Assembly: GCA_000436115.1 (NCBI GenBank)
Contig: FR894563.1
Coordinates: 62,108 to 86,646, forward strand
DNA length: 24,539 nt
Source of the DNA: Firmicutes bacterium CAG:534
GTDB taxonomy: Bacteria > Bacillota > Clostridia > Lachnospirales > Lachnospiraceae
Direction: 5' to 3'
Positions 1-12,000 of the stretch are shown piece by piece (the first letter of the stretch is position 1; the number at the start of each line of letters is the position of its first letter). The notes beneath the pieces are model-generated. The model searched no databases and had not been told where the DNA came from. It saw only the letters and a program-made list of their open reading frames with translations. The translations under genes and the position numbers were made by a program.

Positions 1-9
1 TCTTATTTA

Positions 10-3000
10 TTACCCCAGCAACAATACAGTGCCGTTTACATATGTTCCGCGCTCATTTTGTGATGCGTCGTCTGTAGCAAGGACCTTATAATGCTCCTTG
101 GTTATGAATTTACAGGTCACGATCTTTGTGCCGGCAGGAAGGTTTTCACCTTCCAGTTCAATGATCAGCTTCTGCTGTTCTTCTGTCAGGCCGTCTGCAA
201 AGCATACAGAGTACTTTTCTTTGATCTTGTCATTGTCAAGATCCATCTCTGCTCCGTTTACAACAATCTCCCCGGTAACAGGCTTTAAGATCACTGCATC
301 CCCAATACCGTTCTTGTGAACCAGAGTTGTTGTCAGTTTTCCGCCGACACGCACAGTTGCCACTCCGGCATCCGCTTCTCCTTCTCTCTGGGTTTCAAAT
401 ACAAGCTCATAAGTGGTAAGATTCTTGTTTACTTCAAGACGGGTATACGGGTTCAGGACGATTGTTCTCAGGCCGCTTATCTGGTCGGCTGCAAGTACAT
501 AGGGACTTTCCTCCGCAGCATCTGTTCCGATCAGATTCAGCAGCGCACTTGAAGCGGAACCGCTGATCGTTCCAACCAGCGTATTTCCTTCCTCATCAGC
601 CGAATATACCTTATCCAGGGCCAGTTCAAATTTCCCCAGTGTCCAGTTTGCCTTTGTGGGAACCACTTCATTTTTCACCGTTTTTACAGGACACAGTTCC
701 ATATTTTGTAATACCAGATTGCTCTTCAGACTGATATTTCCAGCAAACCGAAGCTTATGTCCATTGCCTTTGATTATCAGTGTTCCTGCCTTTGACGGCA
801 ATGCCAGGCTGCTGTATTTTCCATCCTTCTTTTGATTTCCGATTTCCACATCCGATTGAAGCTCGATCACATAATCCACATATTCCTTGCTTCCCTCTTT
901 CTTAAGAGACAGTGCATCGATTTCCTTAACTGCCTCCTCAAAGTTCTTAAACTGGCTGATCTCTTCCTCTGGACCCGGATTGATAATCAGCGATACTTCT
1001 GCCTTATCCTGCGTGTTACAGCCGTAAATAATTTCCTTTCCTGACTTTAACACTCCGAAGCTGTTATTATACGCTCCCATCGCTTCCTCGCCCTCTTCTT
1101 CACCGCTATATGCCGGGGTGAACCAGTGCGTGGACACCTTGGGCGCTGTCAGCAGCACCATTCCCTCATGCAGCTGGGCATAGGTGCTTCCGTTATTATA
1201 TTTCAGTCCTATCGTAATGGCATCCTGTTTAGGCTTAGCGGCGGCATCCCAGTCATTTTCTGTTGTCACGGTACCCTTGATTTCAATCAGTGACTTGCCG
1301 TTTTTATCCTGCTTACCCTGAAGATAATTATTTCTTTCCTGTAAAACAACATGATTCAGTGATATCTTTCCATCGCCAACCGCCTTACTGCCCGCAAAAA
1401 TAGCGCCGCCTTGCAGGGTAAGAACCTTGCTACAGGTAAGATTTTTGGTATTGATCAGGCCTTCTCCTAAAATGAGGATATTATTTGCCGTAACGTTTCC
1501 GTTATATGCCTCCACCGTAGCCTTTGCATACACAATAATTTCGTTTACGCCTGTAATTCCACCGGAAACAACATATGACTTATATTGATTTCCGCCATTC
1601 ATAAATACTACAGTTCCAACTCCGGCAATTTTTCCTGCCACATTAAAATCATCTGCTGATCCAGGCGCTACGTTACTGCAATAATAGCTTCCCTTTGCAT
1701 TTCCCGACAGGGTACCAACGCTCCTTACCAGATTCGATGCGTAATAGCCATTCATGGAAGAAACCGTTGCCTCCTGTAAAACATTATATTCCCTGAGTTT
1801 GTTTCCTCCTACGTTAATGTTATAGGATGTGGCTCCATAATACTGATAATTACCCGATTTATACTGCTTCACTGCCGCCATGCAGATTCCGTTAAAGGTT
1901 GTCGCACATCCTATGGTCAGGTTTCCTGTAAATACAATCGTATTTCCTGATGCTTCTCCCCCTGCCGGCTGGATGGTAACAGATTTTGCCTTAGTCGGGA
2001 GCTTCAGATTACTGATGGGAGTCATTGCTTTGTCGGTCATTCCGATATTTTTCAGCAGCATAATATTGTAATCCATGTTAAGATCATTCCTGCTGTTGAT
2101 TTCCTTGACCGCATCCTCCAGGGTACAGAACTTCGTCTGATAGGTATTAAAGGTTTCGCCTGTATGCCTTCCGCAGACCTCTACTGCAGCTTCCAGACTT
2201 GTGAGGTACAATCCCTTCTCATACTTATAAAGGGTTCCTGCTGTCTTTGACAGATCTCCGTTGCTCATCTCATATTCTATTTCTATGTTTTCTGTTGCAG
2301 CCTTTGGCAGGTTGATCAGCTTCTGGAATGCGGCAGGCTTATTTCCTGTAAGCGTCAGTGTCGTAATATCCTGTGCCGTTGCTGCCGTATAGGTTCCTGC
2401 ATTCACATCCCTGCAAATATACGGGATCATCTTGACAATCAGTGGCTGATTTACATCTGCCTGCTCAATATTTCCATCGATCGTAAGCTGTGATACAGCC
2501 TTGGAAAGCTCCTTTTTCGTATAGTAACTGTGAATTAACAGTTCTCCCGTTCCTGTAATATTGGTAAGCTTAATAGCCGCCGGGCTGTTCAGGCTGACCG
2601 ATGCTCCATCTTCCACATACAGATTGGTTATTTTTATGCCCTTGTCCGTCCGCAGGGAAGCGCCATTTTTCAGGCGAAGCTCTCCCAGCTCTACATTTGC
2701 ATTCTTTCCCTTTAAGCTCTGTCCCTCCAGGGTCAGCGCTTTCTTACCACTGATCTTTGTGCAGGAAATGCTGATATTAGCGCCTGTTGCTGCTCCCTGC
2801 GCAAATGTTACATTGTAATTTCCCATATTCAGCGCAATGCTGTAGCTTCGTGTAAAGACGCCTTTATTCAGCTTGCCATCTGTCAGACGTAAATTTTCAA
2901 ATACCAGATCACAGTTCGGTTTTACTTCCCCTGTAAACATGATCGTAGGACAGCTTCCACTTTCACCCTTAATGGTAACTGTCTTTGCTTTGGCAGGAAG

Positions 3001-6000
3001 CTTCATTGCTCCGTAAGTTCCGTCCTTGCCGGTTTTTACGATGTAATTTCCTGTATCAAGCAATGTCATGGTGTATTCAGCCTGCAGATCATTCATGTTA
3101 TCAATGATCGTTACCGCTTCTTCAAAGGTTTTTGCATAGGTCTTGCTGCCGTCGGTTCCTGTTATTTCCACCGTCATTTCTGCCAGATTGCCGTTTTTCA
3201 CATAATTATTTCTGTCCTTATAGGCATTCCAGCTTTCAGCTGTGATTCCTTCCACTTCTTCCGCACCGGTGGCCTTAGCTGCCAGCATTCTGAAAGGAAA
3301 TGCCACAAATTTTTCAGCAGCCTCTGCAGGTGCGATCACAAGGTTCTGATCCTTATATTCGCTGAAATATACGATATGATCAGCAGCTGTTGTTTCTGCC
3401 GTGATCAGCTTACATAATACCCGCTCTCCGCTGACCTTTCCTTTTACCGTAAGCAGCGGCTTTCCGTTCTTATCCTGTTTGGACGCCAGATAACTCAAGG
3501 CCTCCTCTTCTCCATCCAGCTTTGCCCCTGTTGCATCGATACTTGTAATTGTGCCTGCCCCGAGCATATCCCAGCCGGAAGCGCCTGCTAATGCCAGGTT
3601 GGTTACGGTACTTGCCTTCTTTGTAGAGAGCTTTGTGTCTGTCAGCTTTAAGGTATCAACTGCCACAGAGTCTGCATTCACAGAAATACGCTCAAGTTCT
3701 AGGGTTCCCTTATAGGAAACCGCCCCCTGAACTGCCAGCTGTTTCGCTGCGCTTCCCTCTGCGCCGCCCTCAATGGTTATACTTTGTGCTTTTCCGGCAT
3801 TCGGAAGCTTTATTCCGCTGACCGCTTTGGTATCTGTCACGTCAACATCGCCAATTCCTGCTTCCACTACACTAATCCGATACTGCCCTTTCTTATTATT
3901 CAGGGCGTTAATTTCTTTCACTGCCTGTGTCAGATCCAGGAATATAGTGCTGCCAGAGCTTCCCTGGCTTCCCAGTCGTACTGTATTGTCATCTGTGCTG
4001 CTGTTAACCAGGTAAACAGCCTTTTCTGCCTTTACAAGGTTTTCATTAACCCCCTGCTCTGCCACTCCGTTCTTTACTATCTCCATGGTAATGTCTGACA
4101 ACGGGGTCAGCCCGATGTTGGCAAGGTTTTTGGTCTTATCAAGTCCGATCTTCACTCCACTTTGTACAAGCTCCTGCTGCTGCCTTGTCTCGTTGTCCGC
4201 CAGCTGTATGCAGAGCTTTAATGGCTCGTTATGATTTATGATCTTTCCATTGATCGTCAGGTTGGTTATATGATTTGCATTCTTATTGTAGGTTATAGTT
4301 CCGTTTAGATTTGTAATATCTGTGATCGCCACTGCACCCTGCACTGTAAGGTTTGTCCCCTTCAAGCCTACCTGGGCAGCAGAGAAACTTCCTGCAATGA
4401 CAGCCTTCTGCGAAACATGTACATCCCGAACCTTTACATTTCCGCTGATCAGGATATCAGCAGTATCCAGCATCAGATTACCATTTCCGCTGATATCTTT
4501 TATGGCCATCTTCGAGGTCTCCTGATCCACATCTGCTGCCTTGCCTACAGAGACATTTACCAGTCCCAATTCATATGCTCCCACTGAAACAGAGAGCTGC
4601 GCCCCCTGCGCACCGGATTTTGCCACCTTAACCGGCGCCAGATCGATCTCACAAAAATCGACACTTGCTTTCAATGTAAGGTTGTTTTTATAGTAAATGC
4701 TCCTGATCTCATCCTCAGCCCCGGACAGACTGGCGCTTCTGATATAAACCCGTGCGGCCTCTTTCGGAAGCTCCAGCGATACCGGCGCTGCAGCGCTTCC
4801 TACATTTTGTAACAGCAGGATCGTATATTCTGCGTTCACATCCTTTATTCCGTTGATCGCTGCCACAGCTTCATTAAAGCTGGTATAATAGCCCATTACC
4901 TGAGCTGTTTCCAGTTTACCATCCTTGGTATCCCCTGCACAGAGGGCCACTGCAACCTCATCTGCGTAGTAAACCAGAACCTTATTCTTATCCTTCCTTA
5001 AAATATATCCATCGGTATCTACAGCGCTATATTCATTAACGTTCAGCACATTCTCTGCTTCTGCACGGAAGCTTCCCGCATCTGCCTTCTGGGCTGTCAG
5101 AAGCTGCGAGGTTGCAGCCGGTGCATCTGTAAGCTTTACCGGTTTCGTAGCATCATTGTCAGGATCCGCAAGGTTAGGATAAACCCCTATATAAATCCTG
5201 TCTGCCTCCTGATCCTCCAGGAAAACATTTCCCTTTACGTTCAGATAAGGAATGCAGTTTTGCGCCTTTTTATCCAGCTTTCTTCTGGTAAACAGATGTG
5301 CATCATCCGTGGTACTGGTAAGATTTCCGGTAATGTTAAATTCCTGGTCTGCCATGATCACGGCATGGTCGCCGCTCAGTATCACATTCCCAAGATTTGC
5401 CTTTCCGTTTGCAAACAGTTCTCCGCTTGAAACAGCTGCCGCCTGAACGGTTACATTATTCTGAGCGGTCAGGATGCAATTTTCCACACTGAGTTTAGCA
5501 GCCTGAAGATTGCCGCCTGCAAATGCATTTTGCTTGGTTTCATATTTTGCAACTACAAATTCGGATACACCGATCTGTACCTCTGCAAACTTACTTATAT
5601 TTCCGTATAGCTCATTATCCGTGCCGTCATAGGTTGTTGTCAGCACTGCCTTATCCGTTATCCTGAGGACTCCCTTGCTTCCTCCATCCAATTCCAGAGG
5701 CGTGTTAAAGCTGACCGTTCCCCCAATGGTAACTGCATATCCTCCTGCAGACACCTTCACTGCCTTGGGATAAGGATACTGCTCTCCTGCTGCATCCTCA
5801 AAACCATTTTTGCCCTTCAGCATCTGTACAAAGCTGATATCCTTAAGCACTATATCTGAGGTAAAGCTGATGCCGCCGGTATAATAAAGCGTAGCAGGAT
5901 TATCACCCTCCGGAGCGATGGTCAATATCTGCGCCATGTTCTTGCCGGGCATCTTGATCGCTGCCGGCGCTTCCTCGTTGGTAGCTGCCTCCGTCAGGTA

Positions 6001-9000
6001 AATCGTATAGTCGCGTTTGGTTTTCAGACTGCTGATTTCCTCAAGCGCATCCGCAAGATTCAGGCAATATGTAACAACCTCCTCGTTATCAGCCTTATAA
6101 ACCAGCTTTGCTCCATATTGAGTCTCAGGATAAAATACCAGATATCCGCCCTTCTTGGCGATCATTCCTGACATACTGCCGGCATTATCCGGATAGATTT
6201 CCAGAACGTCTGTGGTGACATTTTGCGCCTTTGCAAGCTGAATGCCTTTTATCAACGCCGACTCCGTCATCTCTTCAAAGGCAATACTGCTAAAGCCTGC
6301 TGACGTTTTTTCCGTCAAACCGATTTCAAAGCCGCCTGCTGACATTATCGTTCCGGTAATGGTTATCTTGGGAACGATCTTTGTGATTTCTCCGGCTTTA
6401 TTTCTGGTCACTGCCGCCGGAGCAAGGAGTGTTCCATTTCCATCCTCGTTCTGGATGTTTGTGATCGTTACGGCATCCTCTGCCTCAAGGGTATTGCTTC
6501 CCATTTGGAGCTTACCTGCTGCAATTTTTCCCTTCACATGCAGGTCGGAGCCAACCAGGCTTAAGACTGCTATATTGCTCAGTTCTCCTTCCAGCATCTT
6601 AAGCTCAGGACTTTCAAAAATAAACTGTGAATCCTTTGTAACACCGGATCCTCTTACCTTTCCAATGGATTTTCCAGCCGCCACTTCACAGTCTTTCAGC
6701 TTCAGACTATAATTTCCAAGGGTAATCTGAGCCTTTGCGGCACCCGGATTGAAGATCAAATTTTCCAGGATCACATTACATTTCAGTGTAAGGCCTCCCT
6801 TGTAAGAAAGAACTGCCTTTTTTCCTGCCTGCCCGATTCTTCCGGCAACTGTAACCTCCGCTGCCTTAGTCGGAAGCGTCAATGCCTTTGAGGTCGTTGT
6901 GACTGCTGTCTGCCCCTGGTCATCTATGATCGTGACCATATACTTCTTTTGTACTTCTGCCAGACGGTCAATTTCGCTAAAAGCCTCCTGCAGGGTTTCA
7001 AAGCCACCGCTATAGATCCAAGCTCCAGCCTCCTGATCGTAGCTTTCCAAAACTACCGCCTGCTTTGCCACACTGTTGCACTTGATTGCCTTTCCATCCT
7101 TGTGGGTCAGGTGGGTGATCTGATTTCGTTCCCCGTTTTCTGCGTAAGCACTGCCCACTACAAACCAGCCGCTTGCTGCCTTTTCTGCATTCAGCAATAG
7201 CACATTCTGGCTATAATTGCCCTCAAGCGACTTTACGGAAATATCAATGGCTGCCTTACGAATGCGTGCAATGCCGTTCTCATTTACAACCATACCATCA
7301 CTGTCAATTTGAGAATCCCCATTACATCCACTGTTCGCAGATATATTTCCGGTGATGGTTAAAATATTTTTCTGATTATCCGCATAACAGATTTTATTTT
7401 TGTCATCACAGGAAATCAGATTATTCAGGGTTATTTTGCCGTTTCCGTCAAGAGTGGCATCCAACATGGACAGCGTATTCTTCACATTCACTGCCCCGGA
7501 CACTTCCACAACCGAAGCTGACCATACTGCATTGGTAATGGTAAGCTTTCCTCCCACCTTTAACGATGCATCGTTAAAGGACATAGATTCTACTGTCAGA
7601 TCCTTTGCTACCGTCAATTCCTTCTCGCTCTTGCCTGCTCCGGTTACAAAAAGTCTTGATCCTGCCGCACCGGAAACTGTGGTAAATTCAGCGCTGCTGT
7701 TTAACAGTTCTAAGGCTTTGCCGCCTAAATTTGCAGCCGTTACATTCTTTACATAGGTATTGCTGCTCTTTTCATACTTTTCCGCTGCCAGATCGATATT
7801 TTCAAACGTCACATTGGTAGGCAGCTTTACATCTCCCACAAAGCGGAATTCAACCCTGCCTCCCGCTTTTGTTCCCCGGAAGATCACCTTTTCTGCCTTA
7901 GCAGGCAGCGTCAGCGCCTCCTGTGTATCCACATCCTCCGATATTTCCACAATATATGTCATAGAACTGTTAGAAAGGGTTGCCAAATAAGCAGACGCAT
8001 CCGTCCACTTAATAAATGACTTTAAGATCCGGGCTTTGGAGTCATCCCCATCTGCATCCTGTGCCTTAATGGTGATCCATTCCCCTCCTACATAAACATT
8101 TTGTCCGAGCTGATATGCCCGTGTATATTTGGAAGCCAGGTCACTTTGCATAATAGAAAGCTCTTCAACCGGAAAAGCCTTGTTTCCTGTGGTAAACAGA
8201 AAACTTCTGGCTCCCAGGTCAAGTACAGGATAACAGCCGTTTTCATCCCTGTTAAGCTTAGCTGTTCCATTTCCCAGATCTCCATCCTCATCGATCACTA
8301 CAGAGGTGTCGGAAGCTATTTTCCCATACTTAAGGGCCAGGTTTTCTTCCTGCTTCGTTATATGAAGCAGGGAAACCGTACTTGTACTGCCCACATAAAG
8401 GAAGGCTTCTTCTCCCATGGATGCCCCGTTATCATCATATGCTGCGCGGATCTCCAAAGTCTGCAGCGCCGCCTTATCATTTATCACAAGTTCTGAGCTG
8501 GCAGAAAGCCTTGCCACACCACCGCTTACCTGATTAATGGTGTCGCAGACCCAGATGCTGTTTTCCTTCAGGTAAAGATCCTTGACTCTTTCTGTGTTTT
8601 TGATGTATGCTGCGCCGCTGTTAAAAATACTTCCGCCCGGTGCGATCAGTCTGTCTGTTTTCCAAATACCATAATTGGTAACAGAAGGACCGGTTGTATA
8701 GGGTTTCTTTACATTGATCGTTCCTGCCGTAAGCTTACCAGCCCTATTATCCGAATTCATGATATAGGCGTTAACGTTATTAAGTGTAAGTTCCTTCGCT
8801 ATTGCCAGTTCTGTTCCTTCTCCAACCGTTACAAGTCCATTGCTTGCTGCCACATTGTCGCATTCCAATGCAGTGTTGACACGACAGCTTGTTTGAGCCG
8901 AATAAGAGTAGGCCCTTCCCTGCAGTTCCAGATAAGAAGCGCTTATCTTATTTATTTTCCAGGTGTTGCCCGATATATTAACACGATTTGCAGAAATCTC

Positions 9001-12000
9001 TCCCGATATTTCATAGGTGTATTCCTCCATGCCTTCCTGTACATAGCCGGAATCCATCTGAAGATACACTGCATTTACCGCATTGATATTTACATTTGAA
9101 AAGACAGGCCGGTTTTCCGGTAATGTTACCTCATTGCGGGAGGCATCTACATAATCCGCCCCGCCTCTCGTCTGATAAAAGAGTGATGACTCCTTCCCTG
9201 TCAGGGTAAGCTTTGATGCCGCTCCCGAACTGTTGATTACCCGCATTCCTTCAAAGAAAAGCACAGAATTGGACGCAAAGGTAATGGAATGACCGTTCAG
9301 ATCCAGACTGCAATATGCTATTTTCCCGTTTTCCCATCTCGGCGTCTGCATCAAGGCAGTGGTAACAAAGGCGGGAATGGTAACATCCCTGGAAAGGATG
9401 CAGTTGTCCTCAAAGGCAAAGGAATACTCTCCCTTTATTCCCCCAAAATCTGCGGTCAGCCCTGCAACTGCCTTTTCCATGGACGAATAATATCGCCCAT
9501 TATCAATTCCTGTTTCGGAATCGTAGCGGGAAACCCTTACCACATTTTTGGCTGCCTTAAGATAATTCCCTTCTCTTTCTACAAAACCCTGATTTCCGGT
9601 AATTGCAATATAAGCTTCCGGGAAATCCTTCTTCTGTGATGTCACCGTGGCAATAATTTCGCCGGAATCAAACTCGGCCGCATTCTCACCGTCCTCTGTG
9701 CAGATCCTCTTTTCAATAAGCAGCGGGTTTTCCAGATTCGTTTCGTTTGTCAGCTTGCCGGAAAATTTCATCTGTCCGTTCTGAGCGCCGTTTTCGCTTT
9801 TAAGCAGAGTAATGAAAGCCGGATACTCTGTGCTGTCATAACTTTTCATCTTCAGGTTTTTAAAGGATGCCACCCCGGAAATCAGAACATATCTTCCGGT
9901 ATACAATTCCGTAGTGCCATTTACAGTCAGATTGTGCACTCTGATCTCACTGCCTGAATCAATGATCAAATCTCCTGAGACCTTTAGATCCACCTGAAAC
10001 TCTGTATTTCCTTCAATATGCAGAGCCTGTCCTGAATTTGCTGCAATTCCCTTGGACTGTCCTGTACTGTCATAAATCTGTGACAGGAAAATTCCCGCTT
10101 CCATATCTATTGTCAGCGTATGACCATTCAGATCCATACGTACTCTGCCAGAACCAGGATTCGCATTCCGGAAATTCAGATCGCCTCCTCCGGCTGTCAT
10201 ATCTGCATCCAGAGTGAGCAGATACTGGGCAGAAGTATTTTTTTCTGCCTCGTCCTTTACATATTGGGCTGCCTCCTCAACACTGTAAAACGCCTTTGGA
10301 ACTGTTCCCTGATCATCTGTAACGGTTACCGTTTTAGGCGGAACGTAGTCGGCTCCCTCCACAAGATTTAAATAGTTCTGTACATAACGGCTTTCCTGGA
10401 AGCAGGACTGTACCTGTCCCTTTGGAAATTTATTTGCGCCGCTTAAATATATTTTCGCACTGGTATCAATATAATACCACTTTTCATCCACTTTAACGAT
10501 ATTATAGGTGTGGGCATTAGCATCTGTTCCCATGATCACCTTGCTGGGAAGGCCCATCTCTCTTGAAAGTCTGGTGAAAAGCAGAGCATAGGCCTGACAG
10601 GTACCCTCCCCGTTGATCAAAGCAGAGTACGCTGTATGATAAACCGGCGTAGTCGTCCCTTTATAAGACACATGATCTACAATATAGTTGTAAATCGCCT
10701 TTACCTTCGCCTGATCACTTTGATTTCTGTAGGGATAAAGGGCTCCACCCTCCTGATTCAGCAAGGCGTCTATTGTGGAATCGACCGCATCCTCCTGTTC
10801 CCTGCTTGTCATAAAGGGAACGCCCGTCTTATAGGCATTATAATATACGCCATGATATCGAATGGAATGATAATCATAGTCTGTATAGAGGAACGAGACA
10901 GCATTGGGATCCCCTACTGTAAAGTTCAGGTAGTCTCCTTCATACGGTTTCATTCCCTCGCGTTCCTGGTAGAAATCAAATGCCTCCTGTAAGCTCAGCC
11001 TTCCGCTTTCGGAAAATTGATCGAACACACCATTTTCTACCAGAAACCAGTCCTGATCTCTCTGCACCAGCATATCTCTTACCGTCTGATATGCTTCTTC
11101 CTTTGTACCGCATATGGTAACCGCAGGCGCTCCCTGGTGCCCGCTTCCGTCAGCTGTAACGGTAACCGGCATACGGAGCTGAAATTCCACCATATCCGCC
11201 ATAAGAACACGCATTTCAATATAAAGATGCATTCCGCCTGTTGCCCCGGTTCCTTCAAACCACATGGAATCCATGTAGGGAAGGACATCCGGCGTCAGAA
11301 CATCTTTCATATAGCTGCCTGTAGTCTCTGCCTCCAGCTCTCCGGAGTCATTGGCTCTTATAATTGTCCATTTCACTGAAGCCGAATCACTTTGATCCTC
11401 GTTTTCCTCATTTCTTAAACTCTCTGCTGTGACCATCTGGCCGCCTGCGTCAATAAGAGCGGCGGATATCTTTTTCCCTTCTCCTACAAAAAGGGAAAGA
11501 TTGTCTATTTTGCTGCCGGTTTCATCTAAAAAGCAGATTCCCTGATACTCCGTTTTTTCAAGATTTAAGCCCGTCGGTACACCCTTATTGGTAACAACAG
11601 CGCTCTCTGCCTTATTGCCGTCCGCATCCTCGGCAATCACCTTGAAATAATAAACCTTATTGTTTCCGGTTTCCAGATCTACTTCACTTTCAAAGAGAAT
11701 GTTTTGCTCTGTATTTTTCCCCGGAGAGTTTATTTCCTTTAAAAGCGTCCAGTCGCTTTCCCCGGCGTTCTCCTTTTCCGAACGGTAAATACTGTATTTT
11801 GCCACCTTCTGCGGATCAGAGTAAATAAAACTCAGGGAAATCTGCGACTCGCTCTGCCCAATCTTTACATTTTCCGGCGCACCCAGAGCGCCGTTTGCAT
11901 CGCTCAGAAGCAATCCCTTTCCCTCATTCAGGTTCTCTGGCGTGGCCGAAGGGGAAGGAGTCGGACTTATGGTCGGACTGCTGGAAGGCTCCATTTCCCC

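Noticed and set aside
6242..6712. Plus-strand open frame of 156 codons
   Set aside because: It lies wholly opposite the 4120-aa gene, has no ribosome site or recognisable motif, and has the composition expected from the antisense of strand-biased repeat codons.
645..8000. Regular repeats as a possible CRISPR or DNA satellite array
   Set aside because: The periodicity is at protein level with diverged DNA and variable spacing, inside one intact frame. No short identical repeats with uniform spacers are seen.
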